From NCBI GenBank assembly GCA_023431055.1, contig JAEYXX010000138.1, positions 1 to 47,093 on the forward strand: 47,093 nt of DNA, written 5' to 3'. Below are positions 19,158 to 26,618 of this stretch, one piece after another. Numbering within the stretch: position 1 is the first letter of the stretch; every line of letters begins with the position of its first letter. The notes beneath the pieces are model-generated. The model did no database searches. It was not told where the DNA came from and worked only from the letters and a program-made list of their open reading frames with translations. The translations under genes were made by a program, and so were the position numbers. The stretch comes from Pseudomonadota bacterium. Lineage in GTDB: Bacteria > Pseudomonadota > Gammaproteobacteria > Pseudomonadales > Pseudomonadaceae.

Positions 19158-20005
19158 ACAAGCCCGTCACCCTCCGCCACGGCGACAAGTCCCAGGCCGT
19201 CCAGCAACTGCAATGGGCGCTCAATGCCGCCGGTGCCAAACTGGTGCCGGACGGCCACTTCGGCGACGAAACCGAAAAAGCCGTCCGCGCCTATCAACTG
19301 AAAGTCGGCCTGGTGGCCGATGGCGTAGCGGGCGAGAAAACCCTCGCCGCGCTGGCCGGCGTCGACTGCTCGCGCCTGCTCAGCAATGCCACCCTGGTGG
19401 CCGCAGCCAAGCGCCTCGGCGTCGATCTGGCCACCGTGTACGCCGTCAACGAGGTGGAAAGCGCCGGCGCCGGCTTCCTCGCCAACGGCAAACCCAAGAT
19501 CCTGTTCGAACGCCACGTCATGCACGCCCGCCTGTGCCTGGTGCGCAATGAAGGTGACGACAGTGCCGCCCTGATCGCCCGTGCTGACAAGCTCGCCATC
19601 CAGCAACCCAACCTAGTCAACCGCAACCCGGGCGGCTATGCCGGCGGCACCGCCGAGCACCAGCGCCTGGCCAACGCCCGCTACATCGACGCGCTGGCCG
19701 CGAACGAATCCGCCAGCTGGGGCGCCTTCCAGATCATGGGCTACCACGCCACCAGCCTCGGCTATGCCAGCGTCGACGAGTTCATCACGCTCATGCACCG
19801 CAGCGAGGCCGACCAGTTCGAGGCCTTCGTCCGCTTCATCGAGAAGGATGCCGCCCTGCTCAAGGCGCTAAAGGCCAAAAAGTGGGCCGAGTTCGCCCGC
19901 CGCTACAACGGCCCGGCCTACGCCCGCAACCTGTACGACGTGAAGCTCGATCGCGCCTACCAGCGGCACGCCGAATGCGGCTGCGGCCAGAAGGTGGCGG
20001 CATGA
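19154..20005 (+). CDS. Endolysin: peptidoglycan-binding domain plus N-acetylmuramidase
   Basis: Cell-wall hydrolase that lyses the host at the end of infection. The 283-aa protein has an N-terminal PG_binding_1 domain (about 6-70, KSQAVQQLQWALNAAG ... ADGVAGEKTLAAL) and a C-terminal DUF3380-type muramidase domain (about 75-275), with a probable catalytic Glu102 in NEVESAGAGF. No signal peptide is present, so export needs the holin directly upstream. The ATG overlaps the holin stop (ATGA). Confidence 0.92.
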   Translation: MNKPVTLRHGDKSQAVQQLQWALNAAGAKLVPDGHFGDETEKAVRAYQLKVGLVADGVAGEKTLAALAGVDCSRLLSNATLVAAAKRLGVDLATVYAVNEVESAGAGFLANGKPKILFERHVMHARLCLVRNEGDDSAALIARADKLAIQQPNLVNRNPGGYAGGTAEHQRLANARYIDALAANESASWGAFQIMGYHATSLGYASVDEFITLMHRSEADQFEAFVRFIEKDAALLKALKAKKWAEFARRYNGPAYARNLYDVKLDRAYQRHAECGCGQKVAA

Positions 20006-20235
20006 AAGGCCAGCTCGTAGAAGGCCAGCCAACGCTGGCCCAACAGCTCAGAAAACTGGACATTCGCGACGGCGACTTCCTCTGCCTGCCGGAACACACC
20101 TCGCCCGAGCAGGTCCAGGACTTTCTGCACATGCTGGCCGAACTCCGCCCTGGTCAGCGCTTCGCGGTAGTCATCGGCGATATCCAGTCAATGGACGAAG
20201 CCGCCATGAACGCCGCCGGCTGGTACCGCAAATGA
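20002..20235 (+). CDS. Hypothetical protein in the lysis module
   Basis: A 77-aa protein starting MKGQLVEGQPTLAQQLRKLD; I do not recognise a family. It is soluble-looking, with alternating charged and hydrophobic residues (LPEHTSPEQVQDFLHMLAEL) and a hydrophobic strand (FAVVIGDI). Its ATG overlaps the endolysin stop, and its own stop overlaps the Rz start (ATGA at both ends), so it is translated within the lysis operon. Confidence 0.7.
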   Translation: MKGQLVEGQPTLAQQLRKLDIRDGDFLCLPEHTSPEQVQDFLHMLAELRPGQRFAVVIGDIQSMDEAAMNAAGWYRK

Positions 20236-20675
20236 CCACCCTGCGCCAATCCCTCTACGGCCTGGCCCTGCTCGGCGCCCTCGCCCTGCTGCTCTGGAGC
20301 ACCTACCAGCAGCATCAGGCCGCCGAGGCGCGGGCCGAGCGCGACGCCCAGGTCATCACCAACCTGCAGCAACGCAACATCCGCCAGGCCAACGCCATCA
20401 TCCGCATGGGTGGGGAGCTGGCCGCCCAGCGCGCAGCCCAACAGGGCCTGCAGCTCGCCCAGGCCGACGTGCGCCAACAGCACGCCGCCAGCCAGATCCA
20501 GAAACAGGAGATAAGCCGCAATGACCCGAGTTTTAGTGATTGGGGGCAGCAGCCTCTGCCTGCTGCTGCTCGCCGGCTGCATGAGCGCCCCGCCCTCACA
20601 GGAGCCAGTGGTTACCGTGCTTGGCTGTCCCGTCGTAACGCCATGCAGCCTGCTGCCAGCGGCGCCGCACAGTAA
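20232..20675 (+). CDS. Rz-like inner-membrane spanin (LysB)
   Basis: The inner-membrane half of the spanin complex, which fuses inner and outer membranes at lysis. The 147-aa protein has one N-terminal membrane helix (about 7-23, LYGLALLGALALLLWS) and a long periplasmic coiled coil rich in Gln, Ala and Arg (QQHQAAEARAERDAQ). Rz1 is nested across its 3' third in another frame, the classic spanin layout. Confidence 0.88.
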   Translation: MTTLRQSLYGLALLGALALLLWSTYQQHQAAEARAERDAQVITNLQQRNIRQANAIIRMGGELAAQRAAQQGLQLAQADVRQQHAASQIQKQEISRNDPSFSDWGQQPLPAAARRLHERPALTGASGYRAWLSRRNAMQPAASGAAQ

Positions 20676-20787
20676 CGGCGACCTCAGCGACGACAGCGAC
20701 TACCTGCTGTCCGCCTGGGCCGAATGCGCCGCCCAGGTCGACGCGGTTTACGAACACCAGCAGCAACAGCCGAAGGCCGACCCGTGA
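20521..20787 (+). CDS. Rz1-like outer-membrane spanin lipoprotein (LysC)
   Basis: An 88-aa lipoprotein with signal peptide MTRVLVIGGSSLCLLLLAGC (lipobox LLAGC, Cys20) and a Pro/Ser-rich start of the mature part. It overlaps Rz by 155 nt in a different frame and continues past it. It pairs with Rz in the periplasm. Confidence 0.88.
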   Translation: MTRVLVIGGSSLCLLLLAGCMSAPPSQEPVVTVLGCPVVTPCSLLPAAPHSNGDLSDDSDYLLSAWAECAAQVDAVYEHQQQQPKADP

Positions 20788-21197
20788 ACAAAGCCAACAG
20801 CCTCAAACAGCACCTGCTGACCGAAGTGCCCGAGCTGCGCGGCAACCCGGACAAACTGCTCGTCTTCATTGACCAGGGCCGTGCCCGCAGCACCATGGCC
20901 GCTGGCCTGTCATTCGAATACGGCTACACCCTCAACGTCATCCTCACCGACTTCGCCGGCCACCCGGATGCCGTAATCATCCCGGTCATCGCCTGGATGC
21001 AGGTCAACCAGCCCGACCTGATGCAGAACCTGGACAAAGCCAAGGACGCGATCCAGTTCGAAGCCGACATCCTCGCCAACGACCTGGTAGACATGTCCAT
21101 CACCCTGCCCCTCACCGAGCGCGTCATCGTCAAGCGTCAGCCAGACGGCGCCCTCGACATCACCCACGCCCTCGAGCCTCAGTTGAGCGACCTCTGA
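20784..21197 (+). CDS. R: Tail completion protein R (P2 gpR family)
   Basis: Completes the head-proximal end of the tail. The 137-aa protein starts at a GTG overlapping the Rz1 stop (GTGA). The sequence NKANSLKQHLLTEVPEL, RARSTMAAGLSFEYGYTLNVI and an acidic C-terminus is typical of gpR. The frame is open further upstream inside Rz1, but the GTG gives the expected family N-terminus. Confidence 0.9.
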   Translation: MNKANSLKQHLLTEVPELRGNPDKLLVFIDQGRARSTMAAGLSFEYGYTLNVILTDFAGHPDAVIIPVIAWMQVNQPDLMQNLDKAKDAIQFEADILANDLVDMSITLPLTERVIVKRQPDGALDITHALEPQLSDL

Positions 21198-21649
21198 TGG
21201 ACGAACTGCGCGCCCTGGAAGACTGGGCCGGCGCCCTGCTCGCCAAGCTGGAGCCCAAACAGCGCCGCCAGCTCAACCAGGACATCGCCCGCAAGCTGCG
21301 CCGCAGCCAACAGCAGCGCATCGCCGCCCAACGCAACCCGGACGGCACCCCCTACGCCCCGCGCAAGGCACGCCAGCCCCTGCGCAGCAAGCGCGGCCGC
21401 GTTAAACAGAAGATGTTCACCAAGCTGCGCCAGGCCCGTTACTTAAAGCTGCAGAGTGACGCCAGCAGCATCGCCCTTGGCTTCCTCGCCCGCACCGCCC
21501 GCCTGGCCCGCGTCCACCAGTACGGCCTGCGCGACCGCCCCGGCCGCAACTCTCCCGACGTCCAGTACAGCCGCCGCGAGCTACTCGGCTTCGCCTCGTC
21601 CGACCTCGAAATGATCCGCGACGAGCTGCTCGACCACCTCGCCCGCTAA
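21197..21649 (+). CDS. S: Tail completion protein S (P2 gpS family)
   Basis: Acts with gpR to join tail and head. The 150-aa protein has a strongly basic N-terminal half (QQQRIAAQRNPDGTPYAPRKARQPLRSKRGR), as in the gpS family. Its ATG overlaps the R stop by one base. Last gene of the O operon; no terminator is evident, but the next late promoter begins 7 nt after its stop. Confidence 0.9.
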   Translation: MDELRALEDWAGALLAKLEPKQRRQLNQDIARKLRRSQQQRIAAQRNPDGTPYAPRKARQPLRSKRGRVKQKMFTKLRQARYLKLQSDASSIALGFLARTARLARVHQYGLRDRPGRNSPDVQYSRRELLGFASSDLEMIRDELLDHLAR

Positions 21650-21655
21650 CTGCGT

Positions 21656-21716
21656 GTTGTAAACCCCGGCGCTACAACTCCCGCCCCGTGCATCACGCGC
21701 GCGTGGCAGTAACCAT
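21656..21716 (+). promoter_or_regulatory. Late promoter P_V
   Basis: GTTGTA (21656-21661), 11 nt, TACAAC (21673-21678), then 32 nt to AACCAT (21711-21716). The layout is identical to the other late promoters. Transcription should start at about 21723, which is the A of the gpV start codon, so the message is predicted to be leaderless. Confidence 0.8.
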
Positions 21717-21722
21717 CGGCGC

Positions 21723-22190
21723 ATGAACGCCATTGCCGAACTCCGCCGCCGCCTCGACAACATGATCCGCTCCGGCACCATCGCCGAAGTGGACCATGGC
21801 GACCCCGAGCAGGATCGCCAACCGTGCTGTCGTGTGAAAACCGGCAACATCACCACCGGCTGGCTGCCGTTCTTCACCGTCCGCGCGGGCAGCACCAACG
21901 AATGGAACCCCGTATCGGTCGGCGAACAATGCACCATCCTCAGCCCCTCCGGTGAGCTCGCCCAGGGCCAAGTGCTGGCCGGCCTTTACTCCGCAGCCAA
22001 CCCGCCCTGCAGCAACAACCCAGCCGTCCACAAAACCGAGTGGGCCAATGGCGACTACGTCGAGCACAACGCCGAAACCGGCGCCTACAGCCTAAAGCTC
22101 ACCGGTCACGTCCAGATCGACGCGGCCAGCCTCGACATCACCTGCAGCGGCGCCGTGAAGATCAACGGCGCCACCATCGACCTGAACTAG
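21723..22190 (+). CDS. V: Baseplate assembly protein V (spike, P2 gpV family)
   Basis: Forms the trimeric spike at the tail tip. The 155-aa protein starts MNAIAELRRRLDNMIRSGTIAEVD, matching the gpV N-terminus. It contains an OB-like part (VKTGNITTGWLPFF) and a C-terminal beta-repeat (GHVQIDAASLDITCSGAVKINGATIDL) expected to form a beta-helix. No Shine-Dalgarno precedes the ATG. The PAAR gene 9 nt downstream supplies the cap. Confidence 0.92.
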   Translation: MNAIAELRRRLDNMIRSGTIAEVDHGDPEQDRQPCCRVKTGNITTGWLPFFTVRAGSTNEWNPVSVGEQCTILSPSGELAQGQVLAGLYSAANPPCSNNPAVHKTEWANGDYVEHNAETGAYSLKLTGHVQIDAASLDITCSGAVKINGATIDLN

Positions 22191-22199
22191 GGGCCGCCC

Positions 22200-22493
22200 A
22201 TGCCTGCTGTCTCCCGCCTTGGCGACAACTGCACCGGTCACGGCTGCTGGCCACCGCGCCCCAGCACCGAGGCCAGCCCCAACGTGCGCGTCAACGGCAT
22301 TGCCGCCCACCGCCAGGGCGACGCCTGGGCCGCCCACACCTGCCCGACCATCCCCGAAACCCACGCCAGCGTGCTGGCAGCCGGCAGCACCACCGTGCGC
22401 GTCAACGGCAAGCAGCTCGCCCGCATCGGTGACCCCGTCGCCTGCGGCAGCGCCGTGGCCCAGGGCTCGGCCAACGTCTTCGCCGGGGGCTGA
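22200..22493 (+). CDS. PAAR-domain spike-tip protein
   Basis: A 97-aa PAAR protein that would cap the gpV spike to give a sharp metal-binding point. It has the family pattern of paired beta-hairpins (MPAVSRLGDNCTGHG, ASPNVRVNGIAAHRQGD, GSTTVRVNGKQLARIGDPV) and Cys/His residues (HTCP, CGSA) suited to metal binding. P2 itself lacks a separate PAAR gene at this place; many Pseudomonas relatives have one. Confidence 0.88.
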   Translation: MPAVSRLGDNCTGHGCWPPRPSTEASPNVRVNGIAAHRQGDAWAAHTCPTIPETHASVLAAGSTTVRVNGKQLARIGDPVACGSAVAQGSANVFAGG

Positions 22494-22495
22494 CA

Positions 22496-22840
22496 GTGAA
22501 CAGAATCACCGGCGGTTCCATCACCGAGCTGGACCACATCAAACAGTCGATTGGCGACATCCTCGGCACCCGCATCGGCACCCGCCTGGCTCGCCGCGAG
22601 TACGGCAGCCAAGTGCCGGACCTGATCGACCAACCCTTCCACGGCCCAACCACCCTGCGCCTGTACGCCGCCACTGCCATGGCCCTCATGCGCTGGGAGC
22701 CGCGCATTCGCATTACCCGCGTGCAACTGCAGCGCGGCAACGAAGCCAGCGCCGGCGTGCTGGATCTGGAAGCCACAAGAGTGGACACCAACGAAGCCAT
22801 CAACCTGCAAGTGCCCCTCGCACTGGGGGCCAGCGCATGA
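22496..22840 (+). CDS. W: Baseplate wedge protein W (gp25-like, P2 gpW family)
   Basis: A 114-aa gp25-family wedge protein (IGDILGTRIGTRLARREYGSQ is the characteristic stretch, about residues 16-36). The start is GTG, 2 nt after the PAAR stop. It overlaps J by ATGA. Confidence 0.9.
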   Translation: MNRITGGSITELDHIKQSIGDILGTRIGTRLARREYGSQVPDLIDQPFHGPTTLRLYAATAMALMRWEPRIRITRVQLQRGNEASAGVLDLEATRVDTNEAINLQVPLALGASA

Positions 22841-23742
22841 GCTTTACCCCCATCGACCTCAGCCGCCTGCCAGCCCCCAACGTGGTCGAAGTGCTGGACT
22901 ACGAAACCATCCTCGCCGAGCGCAAGGCCGAGCTCGTGGCCACCTTCCCACCCGCGGAACAAGCCACCATCGCCGCCCGCCTCGCCCTGGAATCCGAGCC
23001 GCTCACCAAACTGCTGCAGGAAAACGCCTACCGCGAACTGGTATGGCGGCAGCGCGTCAACGAAGCCGCGCTCGCCACCATGCTCGCCTTCGCCGAGCGT
23101 GAAGACCTGGAGCAAATAGCCGCCCGTTTCAACGTCGCCCGCCTGGTCATCACCCCGGCTGACCCGAACGCCGTGCCACCGGTACCGGCCGTAATGGAGA
23201 GCGACGACAGCCTGCGCGAGCGCACCCAAATGGCCATGGAAGGCCTCAGCACAGCCGGCCCGCGCAACAGCTACATCTTCCACGCCCGCAGCGCGGACGG
23301 CCGCGTGGCCGACGCCTGGGCACACAGCCCCAGCCCCGCCGAAGTGGTGCTCACCATTCAAAGCGCCCTGGGCGACGGCACTGCAGATGCTGAGCTGCTC
23401 GGCATCGTCGATATCTACGTCGGCGATGACGACCGCCGTCCAGTCGCCGACCGCGTCACCCTGCAAAGCGCCGAAGTGATCGAATTCGAGGTAGAGGCAG
23501 TTCTGCACCTCGACACCGTAGGCCCCGAGTCCGAACCCATCCGCGCCGCAGCGGAAGCCCGCCTCGCCGCGATGGTCAACCGCCGTCGCCGCCTGGGCTG
23601 GGAGGTCAACCGTTCCGGTCTGGATGCCGCCCTGCATATCGAGGGCGTCAAACGTGTGGACCTGCCTGGCTGGGTCGATATCGTCGCCACCCGCCAGCAG
23701 GCGCCGTTCTGCACCGGCTACAGCGTCACGGTGGCCGAATGA
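22837..23742 (+). CDS. J: Baseplate assembly protein J (P2 gpJ family)
   Basis: The 301-aa wedge component begins MSFTPIDLSRLPAPNVVEVLDYETILAERK, typical of gpJ, and matches the family in length. The frame is open far upstream across W in the track frame, but the ATG that overlaps the W stop gives the family start. It overlaps I by ATGA. Confidence 0.92.
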   Translation: MSFTPIDLSRLPAPNVVEVLDYETILAERKAELVATFPPAEQATIAARLALESEPLTKLLQENAYRELVWRQRVNEAALATMLAFAEREDLEQIAARFNVARLVITPADPNAVPPVPAVMESDDSLRERTQMAMEGLSTAGPRNSYIFHARSADGRVADAWAHSPSPAEVVLTIQSALGDGTADAELLGIVDIYVGDDDRRPVADRVTLQSAEVIEFEVEAVLHLDTVGPESEPIRAAAEARLAAMVNRRRRLGWEVNRSGLDAALHIEGVKRVDLPGWVDIVATRQQAPFCTGYSVTVAE

Positions 23743-24356
23743 CCACCTGCCTGCTGCCCGGCAACGCCACCGAGCTGGAGCGCAACGCCGCCCAGGCCCT
23801 GGCACAGATCCAGCGCGTACCGATTCCCCTGCGCGAACTCTGGAACCCGGACACCTGCCCCGTCGAGCTGCTGCCCTATCTCGCCTGGGCGTTCTCCGTT
23901 GATCGCTGGTCGCCGGCCTGGCCCGAAAGCGCCAAGCGTGCCGCCATCCGCGCCGCCTACTTCATCCACGCGCACAAGGGGACCATCGGCGCCCTGCGTC
24001 GCGTGGTCGAGCCGCTGGGTTACCTGATCGAGGTGCTGGAATGGTGGGAGGAAGTGCCCGCCGGCGTGCCCGGCACCTTCCGCCTGCTGATTGGCGTACT
24101 GGACACCGGCATCGACGAAGCCATGTACCAGGAGCTGACATTCCTGATCGACGACGCCAAGCCGGTCAGCCGCCACCTGATCGGCCTGGCCATCGGCCTG
24201 GAAGTGCGCGGCCGCACCTACATCGGCGCCGCAGCGGTCGATGGCGAAACCCTCACCGTTTACCCCTACTCCCCCGGCCCGATTGAAGTCAGCAGCCCCG
24301 CCGTGCTGCTCGGCGGCGCCGCCCACACCATCGACACCATGAGCATCTATCCATGA
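23739..24356 (+). CDS. I: Tail protein I (P2 gpI family)
   Basis: A 205-aa baseplate protein that links wedge and fibre. LPYLAWAFSVDRWSPAW (about 47-63), AHKGTIGALRRVVEPLG and the Pro-rich C-terminus are gpI hallmarks. It is translationally coupled to J upstream and H downstream by 4-base overlaps. Confidence 0.92.
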   Translation: MTTCLLPGNATELERNAAQALAQIQRVPIPLRELWNPDTCPVELLPYLAWAFSVDRWSPAWPESAKRAAIRAAYFIHAHKGTIGALRRVVEPLGYLIEVLEWWEEVPAGVPGTFRLLIGVLDTGIDEAMYQELTFLIDDAKPVSRHLIGLAIGLEVRGRTYIGAAAVDGETLTVYPYSPGPIEVSSPAVLLGGAAHTIDTMSIYP

Positions 24357-25879
24357 GCCAGACCTATTTCGCCATTCTCACTGATCGAGGCGAGGCCAAG
24401 CTCGCCAACGCCCAGGCACTGGGCACCCAGGTGCAGTACAGCCACATGGCCGTGGGCGATGGCAACGGCAACCTGCCCGTGCCCGACCGCCTGCAGCCCG
24501 CCCTGGTGCGCGAGCAGTACCGCGCCGGGCTGAATGAACTGAAAGTCGACCCGCTCAACGCCAGCCAGATCATTGCCGAGCTGGTCATTCCCGAGGGCGT
24601 GGGCGGCTGGTGGATTCGTGAAATGGGCATCTACGACGCCGATGGCGACTTGGTAGCCGTGGCCAACTGCCCGCCCAGCTACAAGCCGCTGCTGGCCGAA
24701 GGCTCTGGGCGCACCCAGGTGCTGCGTATGGTGCTCATCGTCTCCAGCACCGCCGCCGTGCAACTCAAGATTGACCCGTCGGTGGTGCTGGCCACTCGGG
24801 CCTACGCTGACAGCCTGATCGCGGTCCACATGGCTGCCGCCGATCCGCATCCCCAGTACACCACCGAGGCCGAAGTCGCCGCCCTGATCGCCGCCGAGAT
24901 GAACAGCCGCGACAGCAAGCAGAGCGTGCGCTACACCACCACCGGCAACATCAACCTCAGCGGCCTGGCCACCCAGGCGGGTGGCGACTGGCCCGCAGCA
25001 CTGACGGCGGGAGATCGGGTGCTGGTGAAGGATCAAGCAACCGGTGCCAACAATGGCCTCTATGTCGCCGCGGCCGGCGCGTGGGCGCGCGCGACCGATG
25101 CTGACGCATCCGCCGAAGTAACGCCGGGTATGCTCGTGACCATTGAAGAAGGCGCGACGCTCGCAGACACCGTCTGGGAACTCACCACCAACGGCCCCAT
25201 CGTGCTCGGTACCACCGCGCTCACCTTCGAGCTGACGGCCGCGCTGACCGCCACCCAGGCTGACGCCGAGGCAGGCACCAACAATGTCCGCCGCATGACC
25301 GCCCTGCGCGTGTTCCAGGCCATCCGTTCTGCCGCAGCGGTGGCCACCGAGGCTCTGCGCGGAGTGTTGCGAGTAGGGACTCAGGCGGAGGTCGACGCCG
25401 GCGCGCTGGATAACGTGGTGGTCACGCCATTGAAGCTAAAGGGCGTGCGCATGCGGCGCATCACCCGAGTGGCAAGCTCCGCGCTACAAACCATTTCTGG
25501 CGCTACCACTGGGCCAGTGGCATTCGCGCCGCTGAACGTGACGTTCGAGGCCGATGGTGGCCTCTACCTGATTCTGGCGAAGCTGAATTTGAACATGGAT
25601 TCAACTAGCTCCGCTGGCAATAACTACGTTGCCGCGAAGCTCCTCAGCGGGGCCGCTGTACTCGACGCTACAGCAAACAACATCGCCGGCAGCACATGGG
25701 TCAGCGCAACGTTTCCCTTGCAGTGGTCCGGCCCACTGTCCGGCACCGTCAATCTGTCGGTGACGTTCGAAAAAACCAGCACTGCCGGCGCTACTACGGT
25801 CAATGGCGACCGCGACAACAACACAAGCAACGACAGCGGCCAGCTGTCGTGCATTGAAGTCTATCGAATGGGGGCTTAA
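24353..25879 (+). CDS. H: Tail fibre protein (P2 gpH-like)
   Basis: The 508-aa receptor-binding fibre. The N-terminal 150 residues (MSQTYFAILTDRGEAKLANAQALG ... GGWWIREMGIYDADGDLVAVAN) are the conserved baseplate-attachment domain. A shaft with short repeats (ATDADASAEVTPGMLV, TQADAEAGTNNVRRMTALRVFQAIRSA) follows. The last 130 residues are Ser/Thr/Asn/Gly-rich and predicted beta (TISGATTGPVAFAPLNVTF), probably a jelly-roll tip. DNA of the tip (about 25480-25870) is less GC-rich and uses different codons from the rest, suggesting a swapped receptor domain. Confidence 0.9.
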   Translation: MSQTYFAILTDRGEAKLANAQALGTQVQYSHMAVGDGNGNLPVPDRLQPALVREQYRAGLNELKVDPLNASQIIAELVIPEGVGGWWIREMGIYDADGDLVAVANCPPSYKPLLAEGSGRTQVLRMVLIVSSTAAVQLKIDPSVVLATRAYADSLIAVHMAAADPHPQYTTEAEVAALIAAEMNSRDSKQSVRYTTTGNINLSGLATQAGGDWPAALTAGDRVLVKDQATGANNGLYVAAAGAWARATDADASAEVTPGMLVTIEEGATLADTVWELTTNGPIVLGTTALTFELTAALTATQADAEAGTNNVRRMTALRVFQAIRSAAAVATEALRGVLRVGTQAEVDAGALDNVVVTPLKLKGVRMRRITRVASSALQTISGATTGPVAFAPLNVTFEADGGLYLILAKLNLNMDSTSSAGNNYVAAKLLSGAAVLDATANNIAGSTWVSATFPLQWSGPLSGTVNLSVTFEKTSTAGATTVNGDRDNNTSNDSGQLSCIEVYRMGA

Positions 25880-25882
25880 GTC

Positions 25883-26458
25883 ATGCGCTACGTTGAGATC
25901 GACCCGGCCGCCATCGGCCCACAGCGCGTAATTCGGCTGATCGAGTGCGAAATCGCCCAGGAGGGGCCGCAGTTTATTGACGTCACCGAGCGGCCAGAAA
26001 TTGGTGCTGCGGCGTGGTATGACGCCCAACTGGGTGAGTTTGTAGATGCCCCCCCACCAGCCCCGCCAACCGCCGACGAACTCTGCCAGTCCATCGATAC
26101 CGCCGCCGACACCGCCCGCCGTGCAGTAGCAGGCGACCCCCTGCGCGCTGTCGAATACGACCGCGCCCGCCTGGCCGCCGAACAGTTCGCCGCTGCTGGC
26201 TACGAGGGCGAGGTGCCCGCCATGGTCGCCGCCTGGGCCATCAACGGCCGCACGCCGCAGCAGGCTGCTGACAGCATCCTCGCCGAGGCAGCGGCCTACA
26301 CCAACGCCCTGGAGCTGCTGCGCACCACCCGCCTGGCCGCGAAAGAGCAAGTCCGCACCCTGATGGCTGCCAACCAGGTCGAGCAAGCCCAACAGCTCAC
26401 CGACCAGACCATCGCCGCCATCGAAGCCGCCGTCGCCGGCATCGGCAACAACACCTGA
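25883..26458 (+). CDS. Tail fibre assembly/chaperone-like protein
   Basis: A 191-aa protein directly after the fibre gene, the place of the fibre chaperone in P2-like phages. The N-terminus (MRYVEIDPAAIGPQRVIRLIECE) is followed by a Pro-rich linker (DAPPPAPPTADE) and a long Ala-rich helical part. I assign the role mainly by position; the helical C-terminal half could equally be part of the fibre complex. A strong terminator follows. Confidence 0.65.
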   Translation: MRYVEIDPAAIGPQRVIRLIECEIAQEGPQFIDVTERPEIGAAAWYDAQLGEFVDAPPPAPPTADELCQSIDTAADTARRAVAGDPLRAVEYDRARLAAEQFAAAGYEGEVPAMVAAWAINGRTPQQAADSILAEAAAYTNALELLRTTRLAAKEQVRTLMAANQVEQAQQLTDQTIAAIEAAVAGIGNNT

Positions 26459-26481
26459 CCCGCACGCCTGCTGCACCGCTT

Positions 26482-26506
26482 GCCCCGCCCAGCGCGGGGC
26501 TTTTTT
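26482..26506 (+). terminator. Terminator of the V operon
   Basis: GCCCCGC (26482-26488), 5-nt loop, GCGGGGC (26494-26500), then six T. It ends the V-to-fibre transcript immediately before the F promoter. Confidence 0.92.
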
Positions 26507-26516
26507 ATGAGCGCGT

Positions 26517-26577
26517 GTTGTAGCTCACCGCCCTACAACCCCCGCCGCGTGCAGCAGCCACGCGCGCGCGGCAGCAT
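26517..26577 (+). promoter_or_regulatory. Late promoter P_F
   Basis: GTTGTA (26517-26522), 11 nt, TACAAC (26534-26539), 32 nt, CAGCAT (26572-26577). Start predicted near 26584, leaving about 35 nt of leader containing AGGAG before the sheath ATG. Confidence 0.8.
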
Positions 26578-26618
26578 CAAGGCTCACTGGATCACCGCAA
26601 GCCCAGGAGCTGCAGCCC

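Noticed and set aside
22402..23805. 467-codon - strand frame opposite W and J
   Set aside because: Antisense shadow of overlapping, well-recognised baseplate genes.
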